Source of the DNA: Streptomyces cynarae
GTDB taxonomy: Bacteria; Actinomycetota; Actinomycetes; Streptomycetales; Streptomycetaceae
Direction: 5' to 3'
NCBI RefSeq assembly: GCF_025642135.1
Contig: NZ_CP106793.1
Coordinates: 8,524,001-8,588,000 of the forward strand
Length of the DNA stretch: 64,000 nt
Of this stretch, positions 33,771 through 41,294 are shown in pieces (within the stretch, counting starts at the first letter, position 1; every line of letters starts with the position of its first letter). Position numbers and translations under genes: made by a program. The notes beneath the pieces were generated by a model. It was not told where the DNA came from. It worked only from the letters and a program-made list of their open reading frames with translations, and searched no databases.

Positions 33771-35825
33771 TCAGTTGATGCGCACGATCTTCCAGAGCTG
33801 GTCGTCGACGCTGACGTCGTTCCATTGGATGACGGATGCGCCGTTGGCGGTGGAGGACTGGGCGACTCCGGCGAGCAGGCCGCTGCCTCCGTTGACGAGC
33901 TTGTAGTAGCCGCCGCCTGCGCTGGTCAGGGTCCACTGTTGCGAGGCCGCGGTCGAGGACGTGTTCTGCACGAGGGCCGCGCCCGCCGAGGCCGAGGAGC
34001 CGCTGATGTCGAGGTAGAGGCCGCTGTGGACGTTCTTCATGGTCCACGCTCCGCCACCGGCGGACTGGAAGGTCCACAGCTGGCAGTCGCAGGCGGAGTT
34101 CTGCCACTGGTCGGCCGCCGTGCCGGCGGTGGTGGAGGCGGCGGGGATCTCCAGGTACTTGCCGCTGTTCTTGTTGACCAGGACGTACTGTCCGCTGGAC
34201 AGGGACGGCAGTGCGGTCTGGGCGAGGTTCCAGCGCTGGCACGCGCAGCCGGTGCTGTCCCACTGCCCGGCGACGGTCCCGGCGGTGGTGGACGCGTTGG
34301 GGATCTCGAGGTACTTGCCGGTGAGCCGGTTGACGGCCGTGAAGCCGCCGGACGGGCTGGGAGCGACGGCCCATTCGTGGTCGAGGGTGCCGTTGTCGTC
34401 CCACTGCAGGACCTTGGCGCCGTTGGCGGTGGACTGGTTCTCCACTCCCAGTACCTTGCCGCTGGCCACGTTGAAGATCTTGAAGTAGCCGGACGGCTGG
34501 AGGACGAACTTCCACTGCTGGTCGGTGGCGCTGTCGGTGTTCTGCTGGGTGGCGTAGGTGCCGTTGGTGGTCGAGCCGCCCGCGATGGTCAGCATCAGGT
34601 TGCTGCCCGCGTTGGAGGCGGTGTAGGTGGCGCCGTCGTTGATCCCGCCGCCCAGGTCGATCGTGCTGTACGTGACGGGGTTGAGGGTGCTGCCGTTGTA
34701 GCCGCCGCTGAAGACCTCCAGGCTGTGCCCGTCGGGCAGCGGGAGCATGCCGCGGCTGTAGCCGCCTGCGACGTTCGACTGGATACGGGTCCAGGCGTTG
34801 GCGGCGCCGTTCTGGGTGTTCAAGAAGAGGTCACCGGTGCTGTTCGCGCTCACGACGAGGGTGCCGTCGGGTCCGCCGGTGGGAAGCCAGGTGATGTACG
34901 GGGCACTGGAGGGAACGTAACCGTCGGTCGACTTCAGCACCTGGCCGGTGACGGAGCCGAATGCCTCGGGGTCGGAGGAGATCTTGTAGTAGACAGCGAA
35001 GTTCTTCTCCGGCGCGCCTCCGTACTCGTAGGTCATCACGTAGTTGCCGTTGGGCAGCTTGGCGACGGTCGCCATGCCCGGGCGGTCGCTGTAGGTGGGC
35101 ATCGCCACGTCGTCCACGACGGGGCCCCAGTTCACGCCGTCCGTGCTGACCTGGTGCACGAGCTTCTGACCGTGGGCGGTGTCGCGCTGGTCGGAGTAGT
35201 ACACGACCAGCCTGTTGCCGTTCATCAGGAAGAAGGGCTCCCACACGGGGGTGTAGCCGTTGCTGGAGACGGCCTGGCCGCCGGTGGCGATGTTGCTGAC
35301 GAAGGTCCAGGTCAGCCCGTGGTCCGTGCTGGCGTACATGTCGATCTTCGTCGCGGACCGGTCACTGGGGACGGAGTCGCCCGCGATCAGGATGGTGCCC
35401 GCGGGGAAGTTGCCGATCGCGGTGGGCAGTTCGAACAGCTGCGGCTCCCAGCGCATGCCCCAGCCGTTCTGCGTGTCGGCGACGTCCGAGATCTTGGACC
35501 AGGAGTTGCCGTTGTCGGTGCTGCGGTAGATCGGGAAGACCGGGGTGCCGGAGGTGTACTGCTCGAATGTGGCGAGCATGGTGCCGTTGGAGGTGCCGCT
35601 GTGCTCCAGCCGAATCGCCCGCGGGTAGAGCGATCCCGGGGCGGGGGCGTTGGACGGCGGGGTGTACATGGTCTGCGAGGGGCGGGAGAGGGCGTGGGCC
35701 TTGCCTGCGGCGGGGAGGAGGACCGTGCCGGCCGCTGCGACCAGGGCCAGCAGCAGGAGAAGGAGGGTGGCGGGGCGGGAACGCGGAGCGGCGCCGGGTC
35801 TGGCGCCTGTCGGGGCAGGGGACAT
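33771..35825 (-). CDS. Secreted GH93-like glycosidase with tandem ricin-type lectin domains
   Basis: A 684-residue secreted protein. A signal helix (ATLLLLLLALVAAAGTVLLPAAGKAHA) is followed by a six-bladed beta-propeller (about residues 60-385) with sialidase-like repeats such as YRSTDNGNSWSKI and YASTDHGLTWTFV. It also has LYPRAIRLEHSGTSNGTMLATFEQY and RPGMATVAKLPNGNYVMTYE, which resemble GH93 exo-arabinanases. The C-terminal half is made of ricin/CBM13-type modules with repeated QxW elements (DQQWKF, DHEWAV, CQRWNL, CQLWTF, SQQWTL, DQLWKI). It probably attacks arabinan-containing polymers; sialidase activity is the alternative. Confidence 0.82.
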   Translation of the reverse strand: MSPAPTGARPGAAPRSRPATLLLLLLALVAAAGTVLLPAAGKAHALSRPSQTMYTPPSNAPAPGSLYPRAIRLEHSGTSNGTMLATFEQYTSGTPVFPIYRSTDNGNSWSKISDVADTQNGWGMRWEPQLFELPTAIGNFPAGTILIAGDSVPSDRSATKIDMYASTDHGLTWTFVSNIATGGQAVSSNGYTPVWEPFFLMNGNRLVVYYSDQRDTAHGQKLVHQVSTDGVNWGPVVDDVAMPTYSDRPGMATVAKLPNGNYVMTYEYGGAPEKNFAVYYKISSDPEAFGSVTGQVLKSTDGYVPSSAPYITWLPTGGPDGTLVVSANSTGDLFLNTQNGAANAWTRIQSNVAGGYSRGMLPLPDGHSLEVFSGGYNGSTLNPVTYSTIDLGGGINDGATYTASNAGSNLMLTIAGGSTTNGTYATQQNTDSATDQQWKFVLQPSGYFKIFNVASGKVLGVENQSTANGAKVLQWDDNGTLDHEWAVAPSPSGGFTAVNRLTGKYLEIPNASTTAGTVAGQWDSTGCACQRWNLAQTALPSLSSGQYVLVNKNSGKYLEIPAASTTAGTAADQWQNSACDCQLWTFQSAGGGAWTMKNVHSGLYLDISGSSASAGAALVQNTSSTAASQQWTLTSAGGGYYKLVNGGSGLLAGVAQSSTANGASVIQWNDVSVDDQLWKIVRIN

Positions 35826-36051
35826 GTGCGGCTCCGATGACGGGAAATGCGAATGAGGTTCTTGTGGGGGGTCCGCCGCCCCGGGACTGATCAGGTTGCG
35901 GGGCGGCGGAGCTGAGGGGCGTGTCAGCCGGGCGACAGGGCCGGCGACATCGCGGGGGAGGGGGTGCAGTCGGCAGCCCCGTGGACGACGGTTGTCGGGT
36001 GACGGCCGCGGTTGCCCGGCTGTCGCTGCGCGGGCGGGGGTGTGCCCTGCG

Positions 36052-36083
36052 GCGGTGAGGCGGTGAGGCGGTGAGGCGGTGGG
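36052..36083. repeat. 8-bp tandem repeat GCGGTGAG
   Basis: Three exact copies and a fourth with one change (GCGGTGGG) run in tandem, with further GCGGTGAG copies slightly downstream. It lies just past the 3' end of the lacI-type gene. Confidence 0.75.
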
Positions 36084-36115
36084 CAGTGCGGCGGTGAGGC
36101 GGGCAGGCGTGGTGT

Positions 36116-37180
36116 TCAGGTGATCTGCAAATGCCTCTGGTCCTGGAGGGACGGCGGCGGTGCCGTCGAGCCGCGGACGACGAGCTCGACCGGTGGGTCG
36201 CTCGTCGGCGGGAGTTCGGCGTCCGGTTTCTCGATGGCGTGCACGAGCAGCCTGATTCCCTCCCGCGACGCGGCGTCGAAGGGCTGACGCACGGTGGTCA
36301 GCGGAGGAGAGACGTAGGCGAAGACGGGGTTGCCGTCGAAACCGACGACACTGACGTCCTCGGGCACACGACGTCCTGCTTCACGCAAGGCGTGGATCAG
36401 GCCTATGGCCATCTCGTCGCCCGCCGCGAACACGGCCGTCACCGAGCTGTCCGAGGCCAGCTCGAGGCCCGCCGCGTACCCGGAGTCGGCCGACCAGTCA
36501 CCCTCCACCAACGGCGGTTCGTGGGCGCCGCGTGCCGCCAGTGCCGCCCGCCATCCCGCGATGCGGTCCTTGGAGGCGTACCACCGTCGCGGGCCCGCGA
36601 GGTGATGGACGGTCGCGTGCCCGAGATCCAGCAAGTGCTCGGTGGCGGCCCGCGCCAGAGCGCAAGCCCCTACGCTCGCCGTCACTGTACGGTCGGCGGA
36701 AAAGGCCGGCGGTGCCCCGAGGAAGAGAACCGGGACGTCCACGCGCAGGGAGACTTCTCCTTCCACGATGGGTTCGGAGACGACGACGCCGTCCACCCCC
36801 TGCTCCAGGAGTGACTCAACGGCGCCGGTGATGCCTTCCGGGTCGCCGTCGGGCGTGTTGACCACGCGGAGGGCGTACCCCGCGTCCCGCACGGCCTGTT
36901 CGATACCGACGAGCAGTGAGGCTGTTCCGTACCCGGCCGTTCCCAGCGCGACCACACCGATGGAGCGATTGCGTCCGGAAGCCAGCGCCCGGGCCGCGTG
37001 GTTGAGCCGGTAGCCGAGTTCGTCGGCGGCGGCCAGGACGCGTCGGCGGGCCTCGGCGGAGACGTACGGCTCGTTGTTGAGGACCCTGGAGACGGTCTTG
37101 CGCGAGACACCGGCCAACTGGGCGACGTCCGCGCTGCGCGGCGCGGCAGGGCCCGCGCCCCGTCCCATCCCTGGCGTCAT
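36116..37180 (-). CDS. LacI-family transcriptional regulator
   Basis: A 354-residue sugar-responsive repressor. The N-terminal HTH and hinge are clear: SADVAQLAGVSRKTVSRVLNNEPYVSAEARRRVLAAADELGYRLNHAARALASGR. The periplasmic-binding-protein-like domain contains IGVVALGTAGYGTASLLVGIEQAV, VDGVVVSEP and VVGFDGNPVFAYVSPPLTTVRQP. ATG 37180 follows GGAGACTCC. Two perfect tandem palindromes lie 49-73 bp upstream and may be its own operator. It is divergent from the sugar-binding lipoprotein, 329 bp away, which together with the glycosidase genes around it is the likely regulon. Confidence 0.93.
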   Translation of the reverse strand: MTPGMGRGAGPAAPRSADVAQLAGVSRKTVSRVLNNEPYVSAEARRRVLAAADELGYRLNHAARALASGRNRSIGVVALGTAGYGTASLLVGIEQAVRDAGYALRVVNTPDGDPEGITGAVESLLEQGVDGVVVSEPIVEGEVSLRVDVPVLFLGAPPAFSADRTVTASVGACALARAATEHLLDLGHATVHHLAGPRRWYASKDRIAGWRAALAARGAHEPPLVEGDWSADSGYAAGLELASDSSVTAVFAAGDEMAIGLIHALREAGRRVPEDVSVVGFDGNPVFAYVSPPLTTVRQPFDAASREGIRLLVHAIEKPDAELPPTSDPPVELVVRGSTAPPPSLQDQRHLQIT

Positions 37181-37228
37181 GGAGTCTCCCGATGGCTGTG
37201 TGCCTGCATCGAACGAGGTCAACGATCT

Positions 37229-37253
37229 GACCGCGCGGTCTGACCGCGCGGTC
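37229..37253. promoter_or_regulatory. Tandem palindromes GACCGCGCGGTC, candidate operator
   Basis: The perfect 12-bp palindrome GACCGCGCGGTC occurs at 37229-37240 and 37242-37253, separated by one base. It sits between the LacI-type gene and the sugar-binding protein. The spacing (13 bp) suggests side-by-side dimers or alternative registers of one site. Confidence 0.55.
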
Positions 37254-37357
37254 ATGTCTACGTAGGCGCAGGGCGCACGTCAAGAGGTCACACAGCACCA
37301 AAAACTCTTTGCCGTGGTGGCTCGAAGTCGTCGGCCGAGGCAGTCAGTGAAGGGGTC

Positions 37358-37419
37358 TTGACAGCCAGTCCCTGGAGCGATCAATCTTCCTCCACATCCG
37401 CCGATCGAGTTTGTTTGAT
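37358..37419 (+). promoter_or_regulatory. Promoter region of the sugar-binding protein gene
   Basis: TTGACA at 37358-37363 is a consensus -35 hexamer; 17 bases on, TCAATC is only a weak -10. Downstream, 37412-37427 carries GTTTGATCGTGTTTGA, a direct repeat whose TGTTTGAT also occurs before the GH35 gene. The promoter assignment is tentative. Confidence 0.45.
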
Positions 37420-37508
37420 CGTGTTTGAGGGTGGTCGCTTCATCCCCGCTCCGCGTCACGCGGGGCCGACGTGTCGTCGCGAAGACGACAGCCCTGTCAG
37501 GAGCCGAA

Positions 37509-38825
37509 ATGGACCGTTTCCCCCTTGTTCGACCCATGCCTGCTCCCAGCCGTCGCGCCTTGCTGCGCGGCATCGGCGGGGCCGCTGTCCTGGGTGGCGC
37601 TCTTCCCTTGCTGAGCGCATGCGCGGGCAGCAGTGGTGGCTCGGGTGGTGGCTCGAAGACGGTCACCCTGGGCTCCAACGCCTCGGACGCGGTGCCGAAG
37701 AAGGCGTTCGCCAACATGTACTCCGCCTTCAAGACGAAGTCCGGAATCACTGTGGAGGTGAACACCAAGGACCACAACACGTTCCAGGAGCAGATCAACT
37801 CCTACCTGCAGGGCACGCCGGACGACGTGTTCACCTGGTTCGCCGGCTACCGCATGCAGTTCTTCGCGGCCAAGGGTCTCGCCTCCCCGATCGACGACGT
37901 GTGGCAGACCATCGGCCAGAACTTCCCCGACGCGATGAAGCAGCTCAGCAAGGGTGAGGACGGCAAGTACTACTTCGTGCCGCTGTACACGTACCCGTGG
38001 GCGATCTTCTACCGCAAGAGCGTCTTCGCCCAGCACGGCTACAAGGTCCCCACCACGTGGGACGAGCTCGTGGCGCTGTGCAAGCAGATGCAGAAGGACG
38101 GCCTGGTCCCGATCGCGTTCGGTGACAAGGACGCCTGGCCGGCGATGGGCACCTTCGACCAGATCAACTTCCGTCTCAACGGCTACGACTTCCACAAGTC
38201 CCTGATGGCGGGCAAGGAGTCGTGGACCGACGCGAAGGTGAAGGCCGTCTTCGACCACTGGGCCGAGCTGCTGCCCTACCACCAGGACGGCGCCGTGGGC
38301 CGCACCTGGCAGGACGCCGCGCAGACGCTGGTGTCCAAGAAGGCGGGCATGTACCTGCTGGGCTCCTTCGTGGCCCAGCAGTTCACCAACCAGGCCGACG
38401 TGGAGGACCTCGACTTCTTCGCCTTCCCGGAGATCAACTCCGCGTACGGCCAGGACACCGTCGAGGCGCCGACCGACGGGTTCATGCTCAGCAAGAGCCC
38501 GAAGAACCACGCGGGTGCCGTGCAACTCCTGGAGTTCCTGGGCACCCCGGAGGCCGAGTCCTTCTATCTCGCGTCCGACCCGAGCGTGGTGGCCGCCTCC
38601 AGCAACGCACCGACCTCCTCCTACACCGCGCTGCAGAAGAAGGCGTACGACATGATCGGCGGCGCCAAGAGCCTGACGCAGTTCATGGACCGCGACAGCC
38701 GCCCGGACTTCACCTCCACGGTGATGCAGCCCGCGCTGCAGAACTTCGTCCGTGACCCCAAGGGCGTGGACGGCATCCTGTCGTCCATCGAGCGCCAGAA
38801 GAAGACGATCTTCGCGTCCTCATGA
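37509..38825 (+). CDS. Sugar ABC transporter substrate-binding lipoprotein
   Basis: A 438-residue extracellular solute-binding protein of family 1. The signal has twin arginines (SRRALLRGIGGAAVLGGALPL) and a lipobox LSAC, so Cys should be lipidated. The mature protein reads KTVTLGSNASDAVPKKAFANMYSAFKTKSGITVEVNTKDHNTFQEQINSYLQ and TWDELVALCKQMQKDGLVPIAFG, typical of oligosaccharide binders. ATG 37509 follows AGGAGCCGAA. The stop overlaps the start of a permease remnant by four bases, showing it once headed a binding-protein/permease operon. Without permeases it may need those of another system. Confidence 0.93.
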   Translation: MDRFPLVRPMPAPSRRALLRGIGGAAVLGGALPLLSACAGSSGGSGGGSKTVTLGSNASDAVPKKAFANMYSAFKTKSGITVEVNTKDHNTFQEQINSYLQGTPDDVFTWFAGYRMQFFAAKGLASPIDDVWQTIGQNFPDAMKQLSKGEDGKYYFVPLYTYPWAIFYRKSVFAQHGYKVPTTWDELVALCKQMQKDGLVPIAFGDKDAWPAMGTFDQINFRLNGYDFHKSLMAGKESWTDAKVKAVFDHWAELLPYHQDGAVGRTWQDAAQTLVSKKAGMYLLGSFVAQQFTNQADVEDLDFFAFPEINSAYGQDTVEAPTDGFMLSKSPKNHAGAVQLLEFLGTPEAESFYLASDPSVVAASSNAPTSSYTALQKKAYDMIGGAKSLTQFMDRDSRPDFTSTVMQPALQNFVRDPKGVDGILSSIERQKKTIFASS

Positions 38826-38920
38826 GCATCGAAACCGGTGTCCAGAACCCGGAGGCGGCCGCCGTGCCGCCTCCGGGCGGCGCGCCCGCCCAGAAGAAGA
38901 AGCACGACCGCCGACCGTGA
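38822..38920 (+). pseudogene. N-terminal stub of a sugar ABC permease
   Basis: Starting at ATG 38822, overlapping the binding-protein stop by four bases, this frame encodes 32 residues: MSIETGVQNPEAAAVPPPGG, then APAQKKKHDRRP, then a stop. This is the type of proline- and lysine-rich cytosolic leader found in front of the first helix of MalF-type permeases. No membrane helix follows in any frame, and the next gene is unrelated and inverted. The rest of the permease operon has been lost by deletion or rearrangement at about 38910. Confidence 0.65.
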
Positions 38921-39005
38921 ACCGACAGGTGCGCGCAGCCGGCCACTTGTCGGCCGCCGGGTGGGCCGCGGCGAGGTGCTTCCGCGGGGTGGGCCAGCCC
39001 CTGGG

Positions 39006-39479
39006 TCAGCCCCTGGTGGTGATGTCGGCCCAGTGGATGGTGTGCCCGGCCTCCTGGCGGTCACCGTGTGCATCGGCGAGCAGCTCGACGATCATGAGTC
39101 CGCGGCCGTGCTCGTCGTCGGTGCGCCCGGTTGACCGGCCGTAGTGGGGGAGGGTGGGGCCTCCGTCCGACACTTCGATGTGCACCTGCCCGGCCACGGG
39201 GTCGCAGCACAGCCCGAGGATCAGGGGCGGCTGGGCGTGCCGCACAGCGTTGGTGACCAGTTCGGAGACGGCCAGGAGCACCGAGTCGGCCACCTCGTCG
39301 GTGACCTTCCACTGGGTGAGCAGGTGCCGGGAGATCCTGCGGGCTTCGCGCACGGCCTCCGGGCGGTGCGCCAGGGCCCAGGTGCGGCCGGGCGTCGACC
39401 TGTGCTGGGTTCCCGTCTGCCGGGGGAGGAGATCTGGAGGACAGACGTACATCGCGGCCATCACCTTCTTCGAGCACAT
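39006..39479 (-). CDS. HATPase-type anti-sigma factor/serine kinase-like protein
   Basis: A protein of up to 157 residues with an HATPase_c fold like SpoIIAB/RsbW. It has EARRISRHLLTQWKVTDEVADSVLLAVSELVTNAVRHA (N box), VEVSDGGPTLP-like G1 box (EVSDGGPTLPHYG) and GRGLMIVELLADAHGD (G2). Streptomyces carry dozens of these small proteins; they phosphorylate anti-anti-sigma partners or bind sigma factors. No partner is adjacent. Start alternatives are ATG 39479, 39461 (with AAGAAGG close by) and 39452. Confidence 0.88.
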   Translation of the reverse strand: MCSKKVMAAMYVCPPDLLPRQTGTQHRSTPGRTWALAHRPEAVREARRISRHLLTQWKVTDEVADSVLLAVSELVTNAVRHAQPPLILGLCCDPVAGQVHIEVSDGGPTLPHYGRSTGRTDDEHGRGLMIVELLADAHGDRQEAGHTIHWADITTRG

Positions 39480-40099
39480 GGTGCCGTCGGGCTCGGGGCG
39501 CTGGTTCTACTGGACCTGACCACCTTCCCGTGCATCCGTGCGGGGTGTCGTCGTGGCCAGCGCCCAACCTCTCTACCGGCCAGCGGGAATACGCGGGCCG
39601 CAGTCAGCACCAACGGGCCCGCTGCCGACGAGGTCAGGCGGGCAGCTTCGTGTCGAGGACGAAGCTGATCTCGATGACCTGGCCGGGAAAGGTCAGTTCG
39701 GTGACGCGGACGACCGTGCCGACCGGGTGGTGGTCGCCGAAGTACGCCAGGTGCACCGCACCGTGCCGCCGCGGGTCCAGTACACCCTGACCGGGCCGGG
39801 CCCTGCGCACCACGGTCGACGCCACGTGCGGCTGGACCCACGAGTACCTCGGTCACATCGAGGACGCGCGCCGCCGCTTCGACGCCCGACAGGCCCTACG
39901 GCACCGCTGCCCCACGCCTGCGTTGTGCGCGGTCATGCGGTGACGGAGGCAAGCCGGTGCCCGGCGCTTCCTCGGGGAGACGGTCTGCCGAGGTCGCCGC
40001 GGGGTGCCCACCGGCTGAGGCTCACCGACAATGGAGGCATGACGGGAAGGGATCCGGACCCGCAGACCCGGGTCCGGGCGGAGTGCTGACGGACCGGTC
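39480..40099. other. Gene-poor region with probable relics
   Basis: The 620 bases between the HATPase gene and the response regulator hold no clear gene. A minus-strand frame, 39634-39825, encodes a protein-like tail (VVRVTELTFPGQVIEISFVLD). A plus-strand frame ending at 39942 encodes GWTHEYLGHIEDARRRFDARQ. Neither has a credible start or ribosome site. They may be ends of genes destroyed by rearrangement, consistent with the truncated permease next door. Confidence 0.45.
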
Positions 40100-40753
40100 A
40101 TGAAGGATCTGCGGGTGGTCCTCGCCGACGATGACGTGCTGCTGCGCGAAGGGCTGGCCAGCCTGCTGCAGCGCTCGGGCTTGGCCGTGGTGGGGCAGGC
40201 CGGCGACGCTGTGCAGCTGCTGGAGGTCGTCCGGCGGGAAGAGCCGGAACTGGTGGTGGTGGACATCCGGATGCCGCCGGATCAGGCCACCGAAGGGCTC
40301 GAGGCGGCGCGCACCATCCGCCGGGACTTCCCCGACATGGGCATTCTCGTCCTGTCGGCGCATGTCGAGGTGGAGCACGCGATGGAGCTGCTCGCCGACG
40401 GGCGCAGGATCGGTTACCTGCTGAAGAGCCGGGTCGGTGACGTACAGGAGTTCCTCGAGGCGCTGGAGCGGATCGCCAAGGGCGGCTCGGTGGTGGACCC
40501 CGCGCTGGTCCAGGAGCTGGTCTCCGCACGACGCCGGGCGGACCCGCTGGCGGTGCTCAGTGAGCGTGAGCGCGAGGTTCTGGCCCTGATGGCGGAGGGC
40601 CGGTCCAATGCCGGCATCGCGCGCCGTTTGTGGGTCACAGAAGGCACGGTGGAAAAGCACGTGCGCAGCATTCTGTCAAAGCTGGGCCTGCCGGAGACCG
40701 ACGACGACCATCGCCGCGTCCGCGCCGTGATCACCTTCCTGGAGGCCCGGTGA
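40100..40753 (+). CDS. NarL/LuxR-family response regulator
   Basis: A 217-residue regulator. The receiver domain has acidic residues Asp10-12, the phosphoacceptor Asp55 in VVVDIRMPP, Ser in LVLSAHVE and Lys in GYLLKSRVGD. A LuxR-type HTH follows (LSEREREVLALMAEGRSNAGIARRLWVTEGTVEKHVRSILSKLGL). The start ATG 40100 fits the family. Its 3' end overlaps the convergent receiver-only gene by 23 bases. The histidine kinase at 41295-42818, of the HisKA_3 type that pairs with NarL regulators, is the likely partner. Confidence 0.93.
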   Translation: MKDLRVVLADDDVLLREGLASLLQRSGLAVVGQAGDAVQLLEVVRREEPELVVVDIRMPPDQATEGLEAARTIRRDFPDMGILVLSAHVEVEHAMELLADGRRIGYLLKSRVGDVQEFLEALERIAKGGSVVDPALVQELVSARRRADPLAVLSEREREVLALMAEGRSNAGIARRLWVTEGTVEKHVRSILSKLGLPETDDDHRRVRAVITFLEAR

Positions 40754-41135
40754 CCGGGGCGTCCCGGTGACCGTCCCGCCCGGCGAGCAGGTCGTGGATG
40801 GCCCCGCTGGACAGCGCGGTCTTGGCGAGGAATCCCAGCGCGCGACTCGCCACAATGAGGTCGGCGTACTCGTCCTCCGCATGACTGGAGATCAAGATCA
40901 CCGGGGGCGGCGAAGGGCCTGTCTCGTGGCGCAGCCGATCGGCCAGTTCCAGGCCGCTCTCGCTACCGAGGTCGATGTCCACCAGTGCGATGTCCGGCCT
41001 GAGCTGCGTTGCCTGCTGCAGCGCCTGTGCACTGTCCGATGCCACGCCCACGACCATGATGCCCTCGCCCTCCAGCAAGCAGCGAGCAGCATTGAGGAAG
41101 TAGGGGCTGTCATCAACGATCATGCACCGCAACAT
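40731..41135 (-). CDS. Single-domain response regulator (receiver only)
   Basis: A 134-residue protein that is a receiver domain with no output domain. It has acidic pair Asp8-Asp9, phosphoacceptor Asp53 in ALVDIDLGSESG, Ser in ILISSHAEDEYAD and Lys in GFLAKTALS. ATG 41135 leads directly into MLRCMIVDDSPYF. It follows the histidine kinase gene in the same direction, 159 bp downstream, and converges with the NarL regulator gene. A kinase with two regulators suggests a phosphate sink or branched relay. Confidence 0.9.
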   Translation of the reverse strand: MLRCMIVDDSPYFLNAARCLLEGEGIMVVGVASDSAQALQQATQLRPDIALVDIDLGSESGLELADRLRHETGPSPPPVILISSHAEDEYADLIVASRALGFLAKTALSSGAIHDLLAGRDGHRDAPVTGPPGR

Positions 41136-41294
41136 GTGTCCAGGATCTCAGCGCGGGCACCTGCCAGGCATTCCTGCTAGCTGTATTCATGGACGGTTGC
41201 GCACCTGCCTGTCATCCATGGGCTGTTCTGCACGGTTGCCCATGCGCCTGACAAGCATGGGTGCGCAGCTCGGCGCACGGTGCACCTCGGAAGT

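Noticed and set aside
39634..39825. 63-codon minus-strand frame ending ISFVLDTKLPA
   Set aside because: The composition is partly protein-like and I considered a Uma2-type tail. The match is weak, there is no ribosome site, and a stop lies just upstream; it is recorded as a possible relic only.
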